This document shows positions 26,594-35,800 of a stretch of 64,000 bases of DNA, piece by piece. The stretch is from Nonomuraea sp. SYSU D8015 (GTDB lineage Bacteria; Actinomycetota; Actinomycetes; Streptosporangiales; Streptosporangiaceae), in assembly GCF_008065375.1 (NCBI RefSeq), contig NZ_MU084033.1, positions 62,471 through 126,470 of the forward strand, given 5' to 3'. The notes beneath the pieces are model-generated. The model ran no database searches. It saw nothing but the letters and a program-made list of their open reading frames with translations, and was not told the origin of the DNA. Every line of letters starts with the position of its first letter. Within the stretch, counting starts at the first letter, position 1. The position numbers and the translations under genes are program-made.

Positions 26594-27300
26594 TCATCCA
26601 AGGTCATCCCATGTCCACGCAGCACTGGGGCTTCCGTCCCATTCACACCCGAACCTGAACCGCTCTCGATGATCATCGATGTTTCGGAACTCATCGAACC
26701 AACCCGCCGCAGGCATTCGCTCGGCTAGCGTGCTGAATTGCTCATGCGCCCCCGCCTCCCGCAACCTGTCCAGCAGGAATGCCGCAGTAAGCGGGTCGAG
26801 GGGGGCCTCGGTGGCTGCGCGGTTGGCCAGCGTGATCACCTGGTCGTCCGCGCCCAGCCGACGCAGGCTGCTCACCAGGCTGCCCACGGCGTAGAGGTTG
26901 TCGAGGGGGACAGCGGCAGCCGGGTTCCGCCCCAGCAAGGCACGGACCTGGTCATCCGCGCCCGCTTTCCGCAACGCTCTGAGCAGATCACACACAAGGA
27001 GGGGGTTGCTGAAGGGAGCCTCGGCAGCCGCGCGACCGGCCAGCCGGACGACCTGATCATCTGCGCCGATCCAGCGCAGTTTGTCCAGCAGCCAACTCAC
27101 GGCGTAGAGGTCGTCGAGGGATACTGCGGCGGCGGGGTCACGTCCGAGCAAGGCACGGATCTGGTCACCCGCGCCAACCCAGCGCGGCCAGCATACGGCG
27201 CTGGGGTTGTCGAGCGGAGCCTCGGCGACAGCTCGGCTGGCCAGCACGGTGAATGGGTCTTGCGGCCCCGCCTTCCGCAGGCTGTCCACACGTCGCGGAG
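26594..27300 (-). pseudogene. Fragment of a 35-residue-repeat protein
   Basis: The minus-strand frame codes for about six tandem units of 34-36 residues of the pattern LRxxGAdDQvxxLxxRxAaeaPLdnpxAVxxLLd. The C-terminal end (FRFGCEWDGSPSAAWTWDDL) is like that of actinobacterial repeat proteins often attached to a larger N-terminal part. Upstream of about 27300 the frame reads into non-homologous sequence that overlaps the start of the protease gene, so the natural N-terminus appears missing. The repeats probably form a TPR-like solenoid for protein interaction. Confidence 0.5.
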
Positions 27301-27517
27301 CTTTGGGGCTCAGGTCACGTTCGGGAGAACACCCCCCCGGGGATTCAGCTGACGAACTCTGTCGGCTGATCTCCGCACGCGTTTCTTCGTTCACTTCCAA
27401 GACATGAAGCCTGACCCGCAAGGCCCGGGAGCACTCTCCCGCACGGTAAAAGGACGCGGAAGGCGAGGCAGGCACCTGCTGTGATGTCCCCCGTTTGCCG
27501 AATTTCATGGGGGAACC

Positions 27518-28813
27518 ATGCAGAAGAAGATCCAATTACGCCTGACGGCCCTGGCCGCGTGCGTGCTCCTGCCCTTTCTGGGGACGGGAGCCGCAGTCGC
27601 GCAGTCCGCAGACGATCCGGTGCGGAAAGGGCCGTCCATCGACGAACCCCGCAAGCCGCCGGTCACGGACGCGACCGGCCCGCGGGAGCCGGTGCCCGGC
27701 GGGTTCGCCGACTGGGGCGCCCTGTTCACCGAGCAGGCCAGGCTGAACACGGTGGCCGATCGCATCCTCGACTCCGCCGAGACCGCCGAGGGGTACGCCG
27801 GGATGATCGTCGCCCCCGAAAACCACGAGGTCCGCCTGTACTGGAAGGGCGAGGTGCCGTCGGCCGTCCAGACCGTGGTCGAGGAGGGCAGGCTCAAGGC
27901 TCCTGTGCGGGTGTTCCCTGCCGCGTACAGCCACGCCCTGCTCCAGCGAGAGGCTGAGCATTGGGCCGAGTCCGCGCAGGTGACGGGGGCGGCGCCGCAG
28001 CCGGACGGCAGCGGCGTGCAGGTCTCGGTCGCAGGGGAGAACGTCAGCCCGGACGAGCTGCACCGACCCGGCGGGGCGATGGCGCCCATCACGCTGGAAC
28101 GGGGCGAGGAGCTCAGCCCTGCCAGCGACCGGCAGAACACCGTTCCCTCCTACAACCGGCAGAACGACACCCCCGCCTACTACGCGGGCGGCCGGACGTT
28201 GAACTACAACGCCGGCGGCTGCAGCTCCGGCTTCGCGGTCTACGACAAGCACGGTGACCGGGGCTTCCTCACCGCCGCGCACTGCGGCAAGCTGTGGGAC
28301 CCGTTCTACGACGGCGGCGGCTTCGCCGATTCGAACTACATGGGCGACTATTCCTGGTACATCACGAACCGGGACGCCGCGATCGTCATGGCCAACGCCA
28401 CCGCCAGAGCCTTCAAGGGCAGCCCCACCTCCAGTACCAGCGCGAAGGTGGTGGCGTTGTGGAAGGCACACGTGGGCAACTGGGTGTGCAACTCCGGAGC
28501 GAGCCTGGGTGAGGTCTGCCAGATCAAGGTGACCGAGGTCGGCTGGAGCGGCACGTACACCAACGGGCAGAAGGTCAAGCACATGGTGCGCGCCCAGCAC
28601 GCCGGCGGCGGCTGCGCCATGGCCGCCGGTGACAGCGGCGGCCCGATCTTCGCCTACCCCAGCGCGGCGTGGGACCAGGTCGCCGCCCAGGGCATCGCCT
28701 CTGCCTGGGGCAAGAAGGTGTCCTGCGGCGGCCACGACGGCGGGCGGAGAGTCACCTTCGCGCGCGTCTGGGACGTGGTCCTGGCTTTCGACGCGAAGCT
28801 CATGGTGTGGTGA
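27518..28813 (+). CDS. Secreted trypsin-like serine protease (S1 family)
   Basis: The 431-residue protein has a Sec signal peptide (about residues 1-29) and a pro-region of about 190 residues, as in alpha-lytic-type proteases. A chymotrypsin-fold protease domain follows. The catalytic triad is visible: His255 in FLTAAHCGK, Asp286 in NRDAAIVMAN and Ser373 in GDSGGPIFAY. Conserved Cys residues can form the usual disulfides. The ATG at 27518 follows GGGGGA. It is probably secreted and self-processed, with a nutritional or developmental role. The next gene also codes for an exported protein, but the two are not tightly linked. Confidence 0.92.
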   Translation: MQKKIQLRLTALAACVLLPFLGTGAAVAQSADDPVRKGPSIDEPRKPPVTDATGPREPVPGGFADWGALFTEQARLNTVADRILDSAETAEGYAGMIVAPENHEVRLYWKGEVPSAVQTVVEEGRLKAPVRVFPAAYSHALLQREAEHWAESAQVTGAAPQPDGSGVQVSVAGENVSPDELHRPGGAMAPITLERGEELSPASDRQNTVPSYNRQNDTPAYYAGGRTLNYNAGGCSSGFAVYDKHGDRGFLTAAHCGKLWDPFYDGGGFADSNYMGDYSWYITNRDAAIVMANATARAFKGSPTSSTSAKVVALWKAHVGNWVCNSGASLGEVCQIKVTEVGWSGTYTNGQKVKHMVRAQHAGGGCAMAAGDSGGPIFAYPSAAWDQVAAQGIASAWGKKVSCGGHDGGRRVTFARVWDVVLAFDAKLMVW

Positions 28814-28990
28814 ATCCCTCAAGGCCGGGCCGCGGGCAAACCACCCGCTCGTGGCCCGGCACGGTCTACGACGACACCAGGCTCTCGGACTCCAGCTCGC
28901 GCCGAACTACCGATGAGCAACCGCCCGTACGGCGGTGTCCCCGCGGGTTTGCCGATGATGCACCCGCGCATGTCCTTCTAAGGAGCAACC

Positions 28991-29892
28991 ATGAGTTTTG
29001 CCCTCCCACGCCTTAGCCACGCCACGCTCACAGCAGCCCGGCTACTGGCCGTCACCTGCGCTTTATCCGGCGCCTGGTCGCCCTGGGCACGACCCCACGC
29101 GCCCATGCCGTCGGCCACGCCACCCATCCCGGAACCAACGGACGAATCGTGTTCATGACGCGCGTGATGGACAACGGCGAACTTCACGACCAGATCTATT
29201 CCATGAATGCCGACAGCAGCAACCAGCGCCAGGTCACCACCGGGGCCAACACCCACTGGGCCAAGCTGTCCCCAGACGGCATGAAGATCGCCTACCAGGG
29301 CTACGTGGACCACAACTACGAGATCTTCGTCGTCAACACCGACGGCACCGGCCTGCGGCGCCTGACCAACAACCCCGGCTACGACCAAGCCCCGCAGTGG
29401 TCTCCGGACGGAACGAAGATCCTCTACATGAGCGACAAGGGACACGACCGGGAGCACTACGACATCTTCACCATCAAGCCCGACGGCACTGCGGAGACCC
29501 GGCTCACCAACGACGCCAGACACGACCAAGTGCCCATGTGGTCCCCGGACGGCAAGAAGATCACCTTCGAAAGCGTCCGCAGCAACCAGCGTCAGATCGT
29601 CGTGGTCAACCCGGACGGCACCGGCCAGGTCCAGCTCACCAGCGCCACCACCGCCAGCACCGACCCAACCTGGTCCCGCGACAGCACAAAGATCAGCTAC
29701 CGCAACAGCCCCAGCCCTAACGACAACGACGAGGTATGGGTGATGAACGCCGACGGGACCGGCAAGACCCCCAGGCGCTGCGCCTTGGCGATGGCCTGGG
29801 GGACCGGCAACGCCGCGAGGCCCGGAGTGCGTGCACCGCTTCTGCGAGCTCCACGCGAGCGGCCTTCACCGACGCGCTCTGAGAGGTCCTAG
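28991..29892 (+). pseudogene. Broken TolB-like beta-propeller protein
   Basis: ATG 28991 (after AAGGAG) starts a signal peptide (MSFALPRLSHATLTAARLLA) but this frame ends early. The mature protein continues in another frame (GTNGRIVFMTRV from about 29140) after a shift near 29070. It has several PD40/TolB-type blades: YSMNADSSNQRQVTTGANTH, WSPDGTKILYMSDKG, FTIKPDGTAETRLTND, WSPDGKKITFESVRSNQ and VMNADGTGKT. After the last one the sequence turns into Arg-rich non-homologous residues, so the C-terminus is also lost. It resembles secreted beta-propeller proteins of actinomycetes; function unknown. Confidence 0.6.
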
Positions 29893-30169
29893 TGCCGGAA
29901 ATTCCCCACAGGCACTGACAGAAGCCCTGACTCGCTGTTAGTCTACTTGACAACCTTCGTGGGGTGGATGTGACTCAGCCCCCCGATTGTTAACGCCTTG
30001 GAAGAGTCAAGAGGAAAGGGTGCGTCCTCTCGCCTCCTTCCAGAGCGTTTCGCGCAGTTATTCGGACGGGCGCGCGAAAGAAGCGCAATATCGTAGTCGC
30101 GTCGTCCCGATTTCGCATGCTGCACGTGAATCCAGGAGACCGTCAACATCGTGGAAGGGATGCTGCACC

Positions 30170-30601
30170 ATGGTTCGGTTGATGAGTCGCCCCCTTGTGG
30201 GCGCTGTTTCCGTCGCCGCGTTAGCGGCGGTCGCTATCCCCGCAGGACTACCCAGCGCTGCCCAGGCCCGCCCTGCCACTATCACGTTGGGGGCGCCTCT
30301 ATGCGCGGACCGTGGCGCATGGTCAGATTGCCACGAGCCCGTAGGCGAAGCAGTAGTCGCGCAAGGCCTCCGGAGCGTCGAGGTATGCGATTTCAATGCG
30401 GGCGACGGTATGCAGGTGGGCCTGAAATATGCCACCAGCTTCCTGCTCAGCGGCGTTATCGAACTACAGGCGCCACAAGGAGGATGCGAGAGCGACAGCA
30501 TCTTCTTCGGCCGCATCACACACGCTCGCTTCTGCACGGGCGTGTCGTGGGGTTCCAGCTTCCCCGGCCAGTGCAACGCAGCGGCCACATTCCGCCCCTA
30601 G
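30170..30601 (+). CDS. Small secreted protein, hypothetical
   Basis: The 143-residue protein has a clear Sec signal peptide (PLVGAVSVAALAAVAIPAGL, cleavage near AQA-RPA). The mature part is about 105 residues with four Cys residues (LCADRGAWSDCHE, VEVCDFNAGDG, PQGGCESDSIFF, ARFCTGVSWG) that probably form disulfides. It looks like a compact exported domain; I do not recognise the family. The start has GAAGGGA upstream. Confidence 0.65.
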   Translation: MVRLMSRPLVGAVSVAALAAVAIPAGLPSAAQARPATITLGAPLCADRGAWSDCHEPVGEAVVAQGLRSVEVCDFNAGDGMQVGLKYATSFLLSGVIELQAPQGGCESDSIFFGRITHARFCTGVSWGSSFPGQCNAAATFRP

Positions 30602-30900
30602 CGTGGCAATCCGTGATGGTGTCGACCAACATGGACGAGCGCGCCCCAGCACCGATCGCATCCTCGTGCCGGACGCGTAGCCGGCCACCTGCCGCTCTTC
30701 CATCGATCTTGGTATTCCCGAATCGGTAAACCCGCAGGCGCCGCTGCACGCCTTGTACGAGAGGCCGTCGGCGTGCTGCCAAGCAGGAGGCGGCCCAGCG
30801 GCGGCGGCGCCCACCTGCCAATGCGAGCGGAACTGGCCGCGAGGGACGCGGCCTGCCGTGGACAGACGCCATCTGTCGCCTCAGCCGCCTCCGGCGCGCG
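30602..30900. other. Intergenic stretch between convergent genes
   Basis: Between the secreted protein gene and the 3' end of the minus-strand hypothetical gene. Only chance open frames; no hairpin with a T run found by eye. Confidence 0.35.
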
Positions 30901-31335
30901 TCAGCCCTTGACCGGCCGCTGGCCTACGGCGCTGATGATCGACAATGGGATGGGGGCGCCGCTAGTTTCAGGGAGAGCGCGGACGACCATCTTTCGTTTG
31001 CCGTCCCAGCGCAGTAGGTCGCGATTGGCCATCCAGCGCAGAGCTTCTACCAGCTCCGCGATTGTGACTCCAGCCTGTTCTGCCATCTCGGCCAGCGTCA
31101 CAAGATTGTCTTCGCTGTCAAGGCAGAAAGGTAAATGCGCACCGACCGCTGAGATCTCGTCCGAATGTTCGCCGGGCAGACTTGCGCTCATTGCGTTGAA
31201 CAGGTTCCACGGTGGAATCATCAGCATGTATGCGTGCCCCGGCTCGATGTCGTCCGCGGTACGCTGTCGGCATTGCTCGATCCGCTGTTGCAGTCGCGCA
31301 CGTCGTTTCGGTCGTCTCGGTCTCTTCTTGCTCAC
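30901..31335 (-). CDS. Hypothetical protein with a winged-helix-like region
   Basis: The 144-residue protein begins with a very basic stretch (SKKRPRRPKRRARLQQRIEQ). A region near residues 75-120 could be a winged helix (LVTLAEMAEQAGVTIAELVE, ALRWMANRDLLRWDGKRKMV). The fold prediction is by eye. It starts at GTG 31335 with GGGAG upstream. It is divergent from the membrane-anchored gene at 31567, and could be a regulator; not recognised as a named family. Confidence 0.55.
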   Translation of the reverse strand: MSKKRPRRPKRRARLQQRIEQCRQRTADDIEPGHAYMLMIPPWNLFNAMSASLPGEHSDEISAVGAHLPFCLDSEDNLVTLAEMAEQAGVTIAELVEALRWMANRDLLRWDGKRKMVVRALPETSGAPIPLSIISAVGQRPVKG

Positions 31336-31566
31336 GGCAGTACGGCTCCCATGCGTTCATAGGACTTGATGGTGAAGACGCGGGTAGTTCCTGCAGCTCA
31401 TTGCGGGGTGATTCGGATCTGGAGATGAGCTGACACCATTTTGACTGATGACTTATCTTATTGATAGGGCGAGCTTGACAACAGGGGCTGATTTCGTCAG
31501 CCTGTAACGGCCGAGGCTCTGATCATGAGATGAGTGCCGGAGCGGCCGGCCGAACGGAGGCTAACC

Positions 31567-32250
31567 ATGCCCAGCCAGCATGATCGTTCCGGGCCCGTTG
31601 ACCTGTTGCAACTAGCCGATGCCGGTGTCACGGTGACATCCCAGGATGCGCAGAGCGCTTCGCCAGCGGCCGGAAACGCATCCGCCGAGGGCGGGGCGGA
31701 CAACTCGCCAGCGCCGGGTACGTCCGACGAGATCGCGGCGGAGGAAGGACCGGACAGAGAATTCTGGGGCGACGCCCTCGATGATGAGGCCGGCGTGGCC
31801 CTCCGCTCCCGGGTGCGAGTGCTCGTTGCGGTAGGAGTCGGTATCGCCGCGGTGATCGTGGTCATCATCGTTCTCTTTCGCGGAAGCGCGAGCTCTGATC
31901 CCCGCACCGCGAACACCCCTCCGGCCCTCCCACCGTCGGCCGAGGCGGTTCCTGGTCAGCTCGAATCCCTGCCCCCGCCGCCCACCGTCAGTAGTGACCG
32001 GGAAACATCGCCTGCGCCGACCCCCAAGCGCCGTTCCACCACACGCCCTCCCGCCACCCGCAAGCCCTCGGCCAGGCCCAGCCGGTCGCCGGCGGGGGTA
32101 AGCAGGCGCCCCAGCGCCCGGGCAACGCCACGTTCTCCGGCTCCCGCGGTTCCGCGGGTGACGTCCGGGCCGACGGAGCAGCCGCCTCCACCAGAGGCCG
32201 AGAGCCCTTCCGGGCCGACAGAAGCGCCTCCGGTGCCGAGCTCGTCATAA
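31567..32250 (+). CDS. Membrane-anchored Pro/Ser-rich protein
   Basis: This 227-residue protein has an N-terminal cytoplasmic acidic segment (about 75 residues), one transmembrane helix (VRVLVAVGVGIAAVIVVIIV) and an extracytoplasmic Pro/Ser/Thr/Arg-rich tail of about 120 residues with no folded domain. The topology is type II-like. The ATG at 31567 has GGAGG upstream. The tail may span the cell wall. It is the last gene before the giant ORF, but the gap is 560 bp, so co-transcription is doubtful. Confidence 0.65.
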   Translation: MPSQHDRSGPVDLLQLADAGVTVTSQDAQSASPAAGNASAEGGADNSPAPGTSDEIAAEEGPDREFWGDALDDEAGVALRSRVRVLVAVGVGIAAVIVVIIVLFRGSASSDPRTANTPPALPPSAEAVPGQLESLPPPPTVSSDRETSPAPTPKRRSTTRPPATRKPSARPSRSPAGVSRRPSARATPRSPAPAVPRVTSGPTEQPPPPEAESPSGPTEAPPVPSSS

Positions 32251-32810
32251 ACGAGTCCAGAGACGGCGCGAGCTCATGCGGTGAGGCTTCCATATGAGGC
32301 CGGACTAGAGCTCACTGGGCAGGGGCGACAGGGAGCGCAGCGGCGAGCTTGGCCAACTGGGCGTGTCACGTGCGCTGTGAACTCCCGCGAACTCGATTAT
32401 TGACATCATGATCTGACTATTCGTTAATATCTTTGTGTTGTATGGGCCGAGGTGGGGGCACCGAAGGCTGCGCGCCTGTCAGCGCTCAGCGGATGGGAGC
32501 CCTCATGGCTGGAGAACCCGGCCCCTGCTCGCGCGGTAGACGAAGCCCAGATGACCTGTGGGGCGGTCCGCGCCCAGGTGCGGACCAGTACGCCCGCTTT
32601 CCATCGGTGATCGTGACGACACAAGCCCCTGCCCAGCTGGCGTAGCCAGTTGCTGGATCTCCGCATCTCAACGCTGCAGCACCCTGGCATGAGGTATTAG
32701 GCGCGGGTCCCTCCTATCGGATGGTCACCTTTGCCCAGCGGTCATGCGCGCGTGCGGCGCGTCCCCCGGATTCTGCGAGATGCGGCGATGCCGCCGTCGA
32801 TCGGAGTGGA
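32251..32810. other. Leader region of the giant ORF
   Basis: The 560 bp contain an AT-rich island around 32390-32440 with a promoter-like pair, then about 370 bases of ordinary GC content with only chance open frames. A long untranslated leader is possible. No terminator or repeat was seen. Confidence 0.4.
32400..32430 (+). promoter_or_regulatory. Promoter candidate for the giant ORF
   Basis: TTGACA at 32400-32405 and TAATAT at 32425-32430 are separated by 19 bases, inside the only AT-rich island of the region. The spacer is 1-2 bases longer than ideal. It points toward the ATG at 32811. Confidence 0.4.
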
Positions 32811-35800
32811 ATGCCGACTACCGCGTCTGGAAAAAGATCCCTCCTCAGCCGCGTGCGTGCCGCCATTACCCGCGGCCGTCGTCGAGGAGAGCACATCGCC
32901 GCTCAGCGAGCTCAGCAAGCCTACCGAGCCCGGGCAGGCGGTGATTTCGCGCTGCGCCGCATGTCCCACCAGCTCCAAGCCCAGATCACGTTGGCGCAGC
33001 CTGCCATCGGCGAGGTCTACAACGAGACCTGGTGGCAAGCAGCCACGCCTGAATGGATCGGCGGCGCCTGGCAGATCATTGTGTCCTGGGCCGCGATTGG
33101 CGAACCCACCGCCAGCGCCGCACTCGAGCACCTGCGCGAGCAGACCCACGCGCGCTACGGCGTGCGTATCACCCACGTCCGCATGCAACCGCGCGACGTG
33201 GTCGCGTTGCTCGCCCGCGCCTGGCCGACCCCTCCCATGCAGTCCGGTCAGCCCCAGGCCGCCGCAGAGCGTGCTGTCTACAGCTATGTGATTCGGGACC
33301 TGTGGCAGCGCACCATCGCCACGCAGGTCATCGGGACCAGCCCACGCGACGGCCTCGCGCCGCGGGAATTCGCCGCTGAGCGCATGGTTGCCTTCCACGA
33401 CCGGTTAAGCGAGCTGGCCGGCCCCCTTCCACCCGATCAACGCCTGCGCTACGTCATCGAAGTGCACCATGGTGACGATGTCACCGGCAGCCCCATACTT
33501 CGGCTGACCGATGGCCAGGCACGCAACCTTCACCACGCCGCCCAGACGCGCCGCGAGCAGATCCTCCAGGGCGCAGCCGCCTCAGCCGAGGAACGACGCG
33601 ACGCCCTCCTCGTCCAGCGCGGCACTCTCCGCGACCACATCGCGGCCCGCGAACACGGTGCTGCCGAACAGATCGGCACTCCCGACAGCGCCGACAAGGG
33701 CGACCTCACTCCGACCAAGGAGCGCCTGGACTATGTTGAGTTGCAGCTCGCGGCCGTAGAAGCCGAGCTTCGGGGCGAAGATCCCCAGCCCGTGTTCGTA
33801 GCGTCTCAACTCCTGCACACGCTCACTGACCAGTGGTGGCAGCAGGCACGCCCCGAACAGATCGGTGCCCTGTGGCAGCACGTGCAATCCTGGAGCCCGG
33901 GACAGGCCCGTGAGCGAATGCTGGAGTACCTGGCCAGCCAGGTACATGAGCACTACGGCGTCACCATCACGCCCACGATGCCCGGCCAGAACGTCACCGC
34001 CGCTCTGCGTACCGCCGGCCAAGCATCGGACGACGAGGGAGCCTCCGACGCCGCCCCTGCGGGCGTCAGTGCACCGGATCCCGACCAGCCGGCCACCCTC
34101 GACCAACGTCCGGCCACGACCCCACCCGACCCCGCCACGGCACAGCAGAGCGCAGCCGTGCCCGCCCCAAATGACCTTGACGAGCACCTGCTCCACACCG
34201 AAGGTCCAGTACAGGCCGATGGCGCGACACCCGCACCCGCCAGCGCCACAACCCCAGCACCGGCAGCGCCCTCGCCCCCCGCCCCTTCGCCGTCGCCGCC
34301 AACCCGAGACGCCGCTCTCGACGCAGCCAAGCGCCTCACAACCGTGCCCGGCCCCGAAACCGAGGTCCTCCCCGCAGACACGGCAATGTCCACGGCAGCG
34401 GCACCGCCACTCCTGGACCAGAAGCCGACGCCCGAGGCGCCCTCCGCCCCGCAACCTCCCCCAGCGCCCACCACCAGCCCGGAGGAACGCCCCACGGCGT
34501 CGTCGCCTCCCTCGATGCCAGCGACGCCTCCCCAGCCCGCCACACCTCCATCCCCTGAGAAGCCACGGCCCGCCCAGCCACAGCCGGCCCCTGCGCGCCC
34601 CTCCACACCGTTGGAGGCCCAGCGAACAGACACTCTGGACACCGAAGCTCCGCCATCCACCGCCGCCGTCCCGGCTTCCCCCTCGCCCAGATTGCGCAGC
34701 GATCCGTTCGAGAGCGTGGCCGCATGCCGCAACGCGCGGATCGCCCTAGCCCACCACATGCAGGCATGGCTGTTCACCACCACCAGCGAACAACTCGAAG
34801 AAGAAGAACAGGAACTGCGAGCGGCCACCGGACACGCGGTCACCAACGAGGGAGCCCGGATCAACCTGGCTTGGACCAGCAGCCAGGAACTTCCCCTGGA
34901 ATACAAGCAGGACGTGCGCGCGGCTCTCCACGCCTACACCGAACTCGCCGAAGCCGTGGCATCGGCTCGGCAACTGCTGGCCGCACGTCAAGCCTTCGCC
35001 CACGCTGATGACGAACTGACCCTGCACGTCGTGGCCAATCGAGCCACCGAATTCATTCAGCGCCTGCGCGCGACGGCCGCCTCCTTCTCCGGACCAGAAC
35101 AGCCGACAGACCCGCGTCGCGTCACCCGGCAAGAGTCGCAGACCACTCATATCGCCGCCCCGGATTCCGTGAACGTGCCACGGGCGTCATCACCGACGGC
35201 ATCCACCGCCCCACCCCAGCGAACTACCCCACCACCCGACCACGCGACCACCACCCCAACGCCTGCACCGCCAGCTCGGCCCCGATCTCACCCTGGCCCC
35301 ACACCCACCTCATCCACGCCCGCTTCTCCCGCCCGGACGCCTCCGGCGCAGCCCGCGCCCAAGCAGAGCCGACCGCACCCGGCACCCGAGCCGGGCCCCG
35401 CGGCACCGGAACGGCGCGCAGCCTCCGGCGGCCCGACCTCTCCCGCACCCGGCGCCCGGCAAACTACGGCATCCCCCACAACTCCGCCGAGCAGGTCGCC
35501 CGGCACCGGAGCCCCGGCCACGCCGCCCGCCACCGCCCCCGAGCGGCCGACGCCGGCCAGCCCAGCGCCCAGCGCTGCACAGCGACACGAAGCCCCCGAA
35601 CGACCAGCACCGGAAAAGCCCTCGCGGCCTTTCGCCGAGCCGGGGCCATCCACGCCCGCTTCTCCCGCCCGGACGCCCCCGGCGCAGCCCGCGCCCAAGC
35701 AGAGCCGACCGCACCCGGCACCCGAGCCGGGCCCCGCGGCACCGGAACGGCGCGCAGCCTCCGGCGGCCCGACCTCCCCTGCTTCCACTACGCCTGGCCC

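Noticed and set aside
27536..28822. Minus-strand frame of 428 codons
   Set aside because: Exact antisense of the S1 protease gene, Val/Gly/Arg/His-rich shadow.
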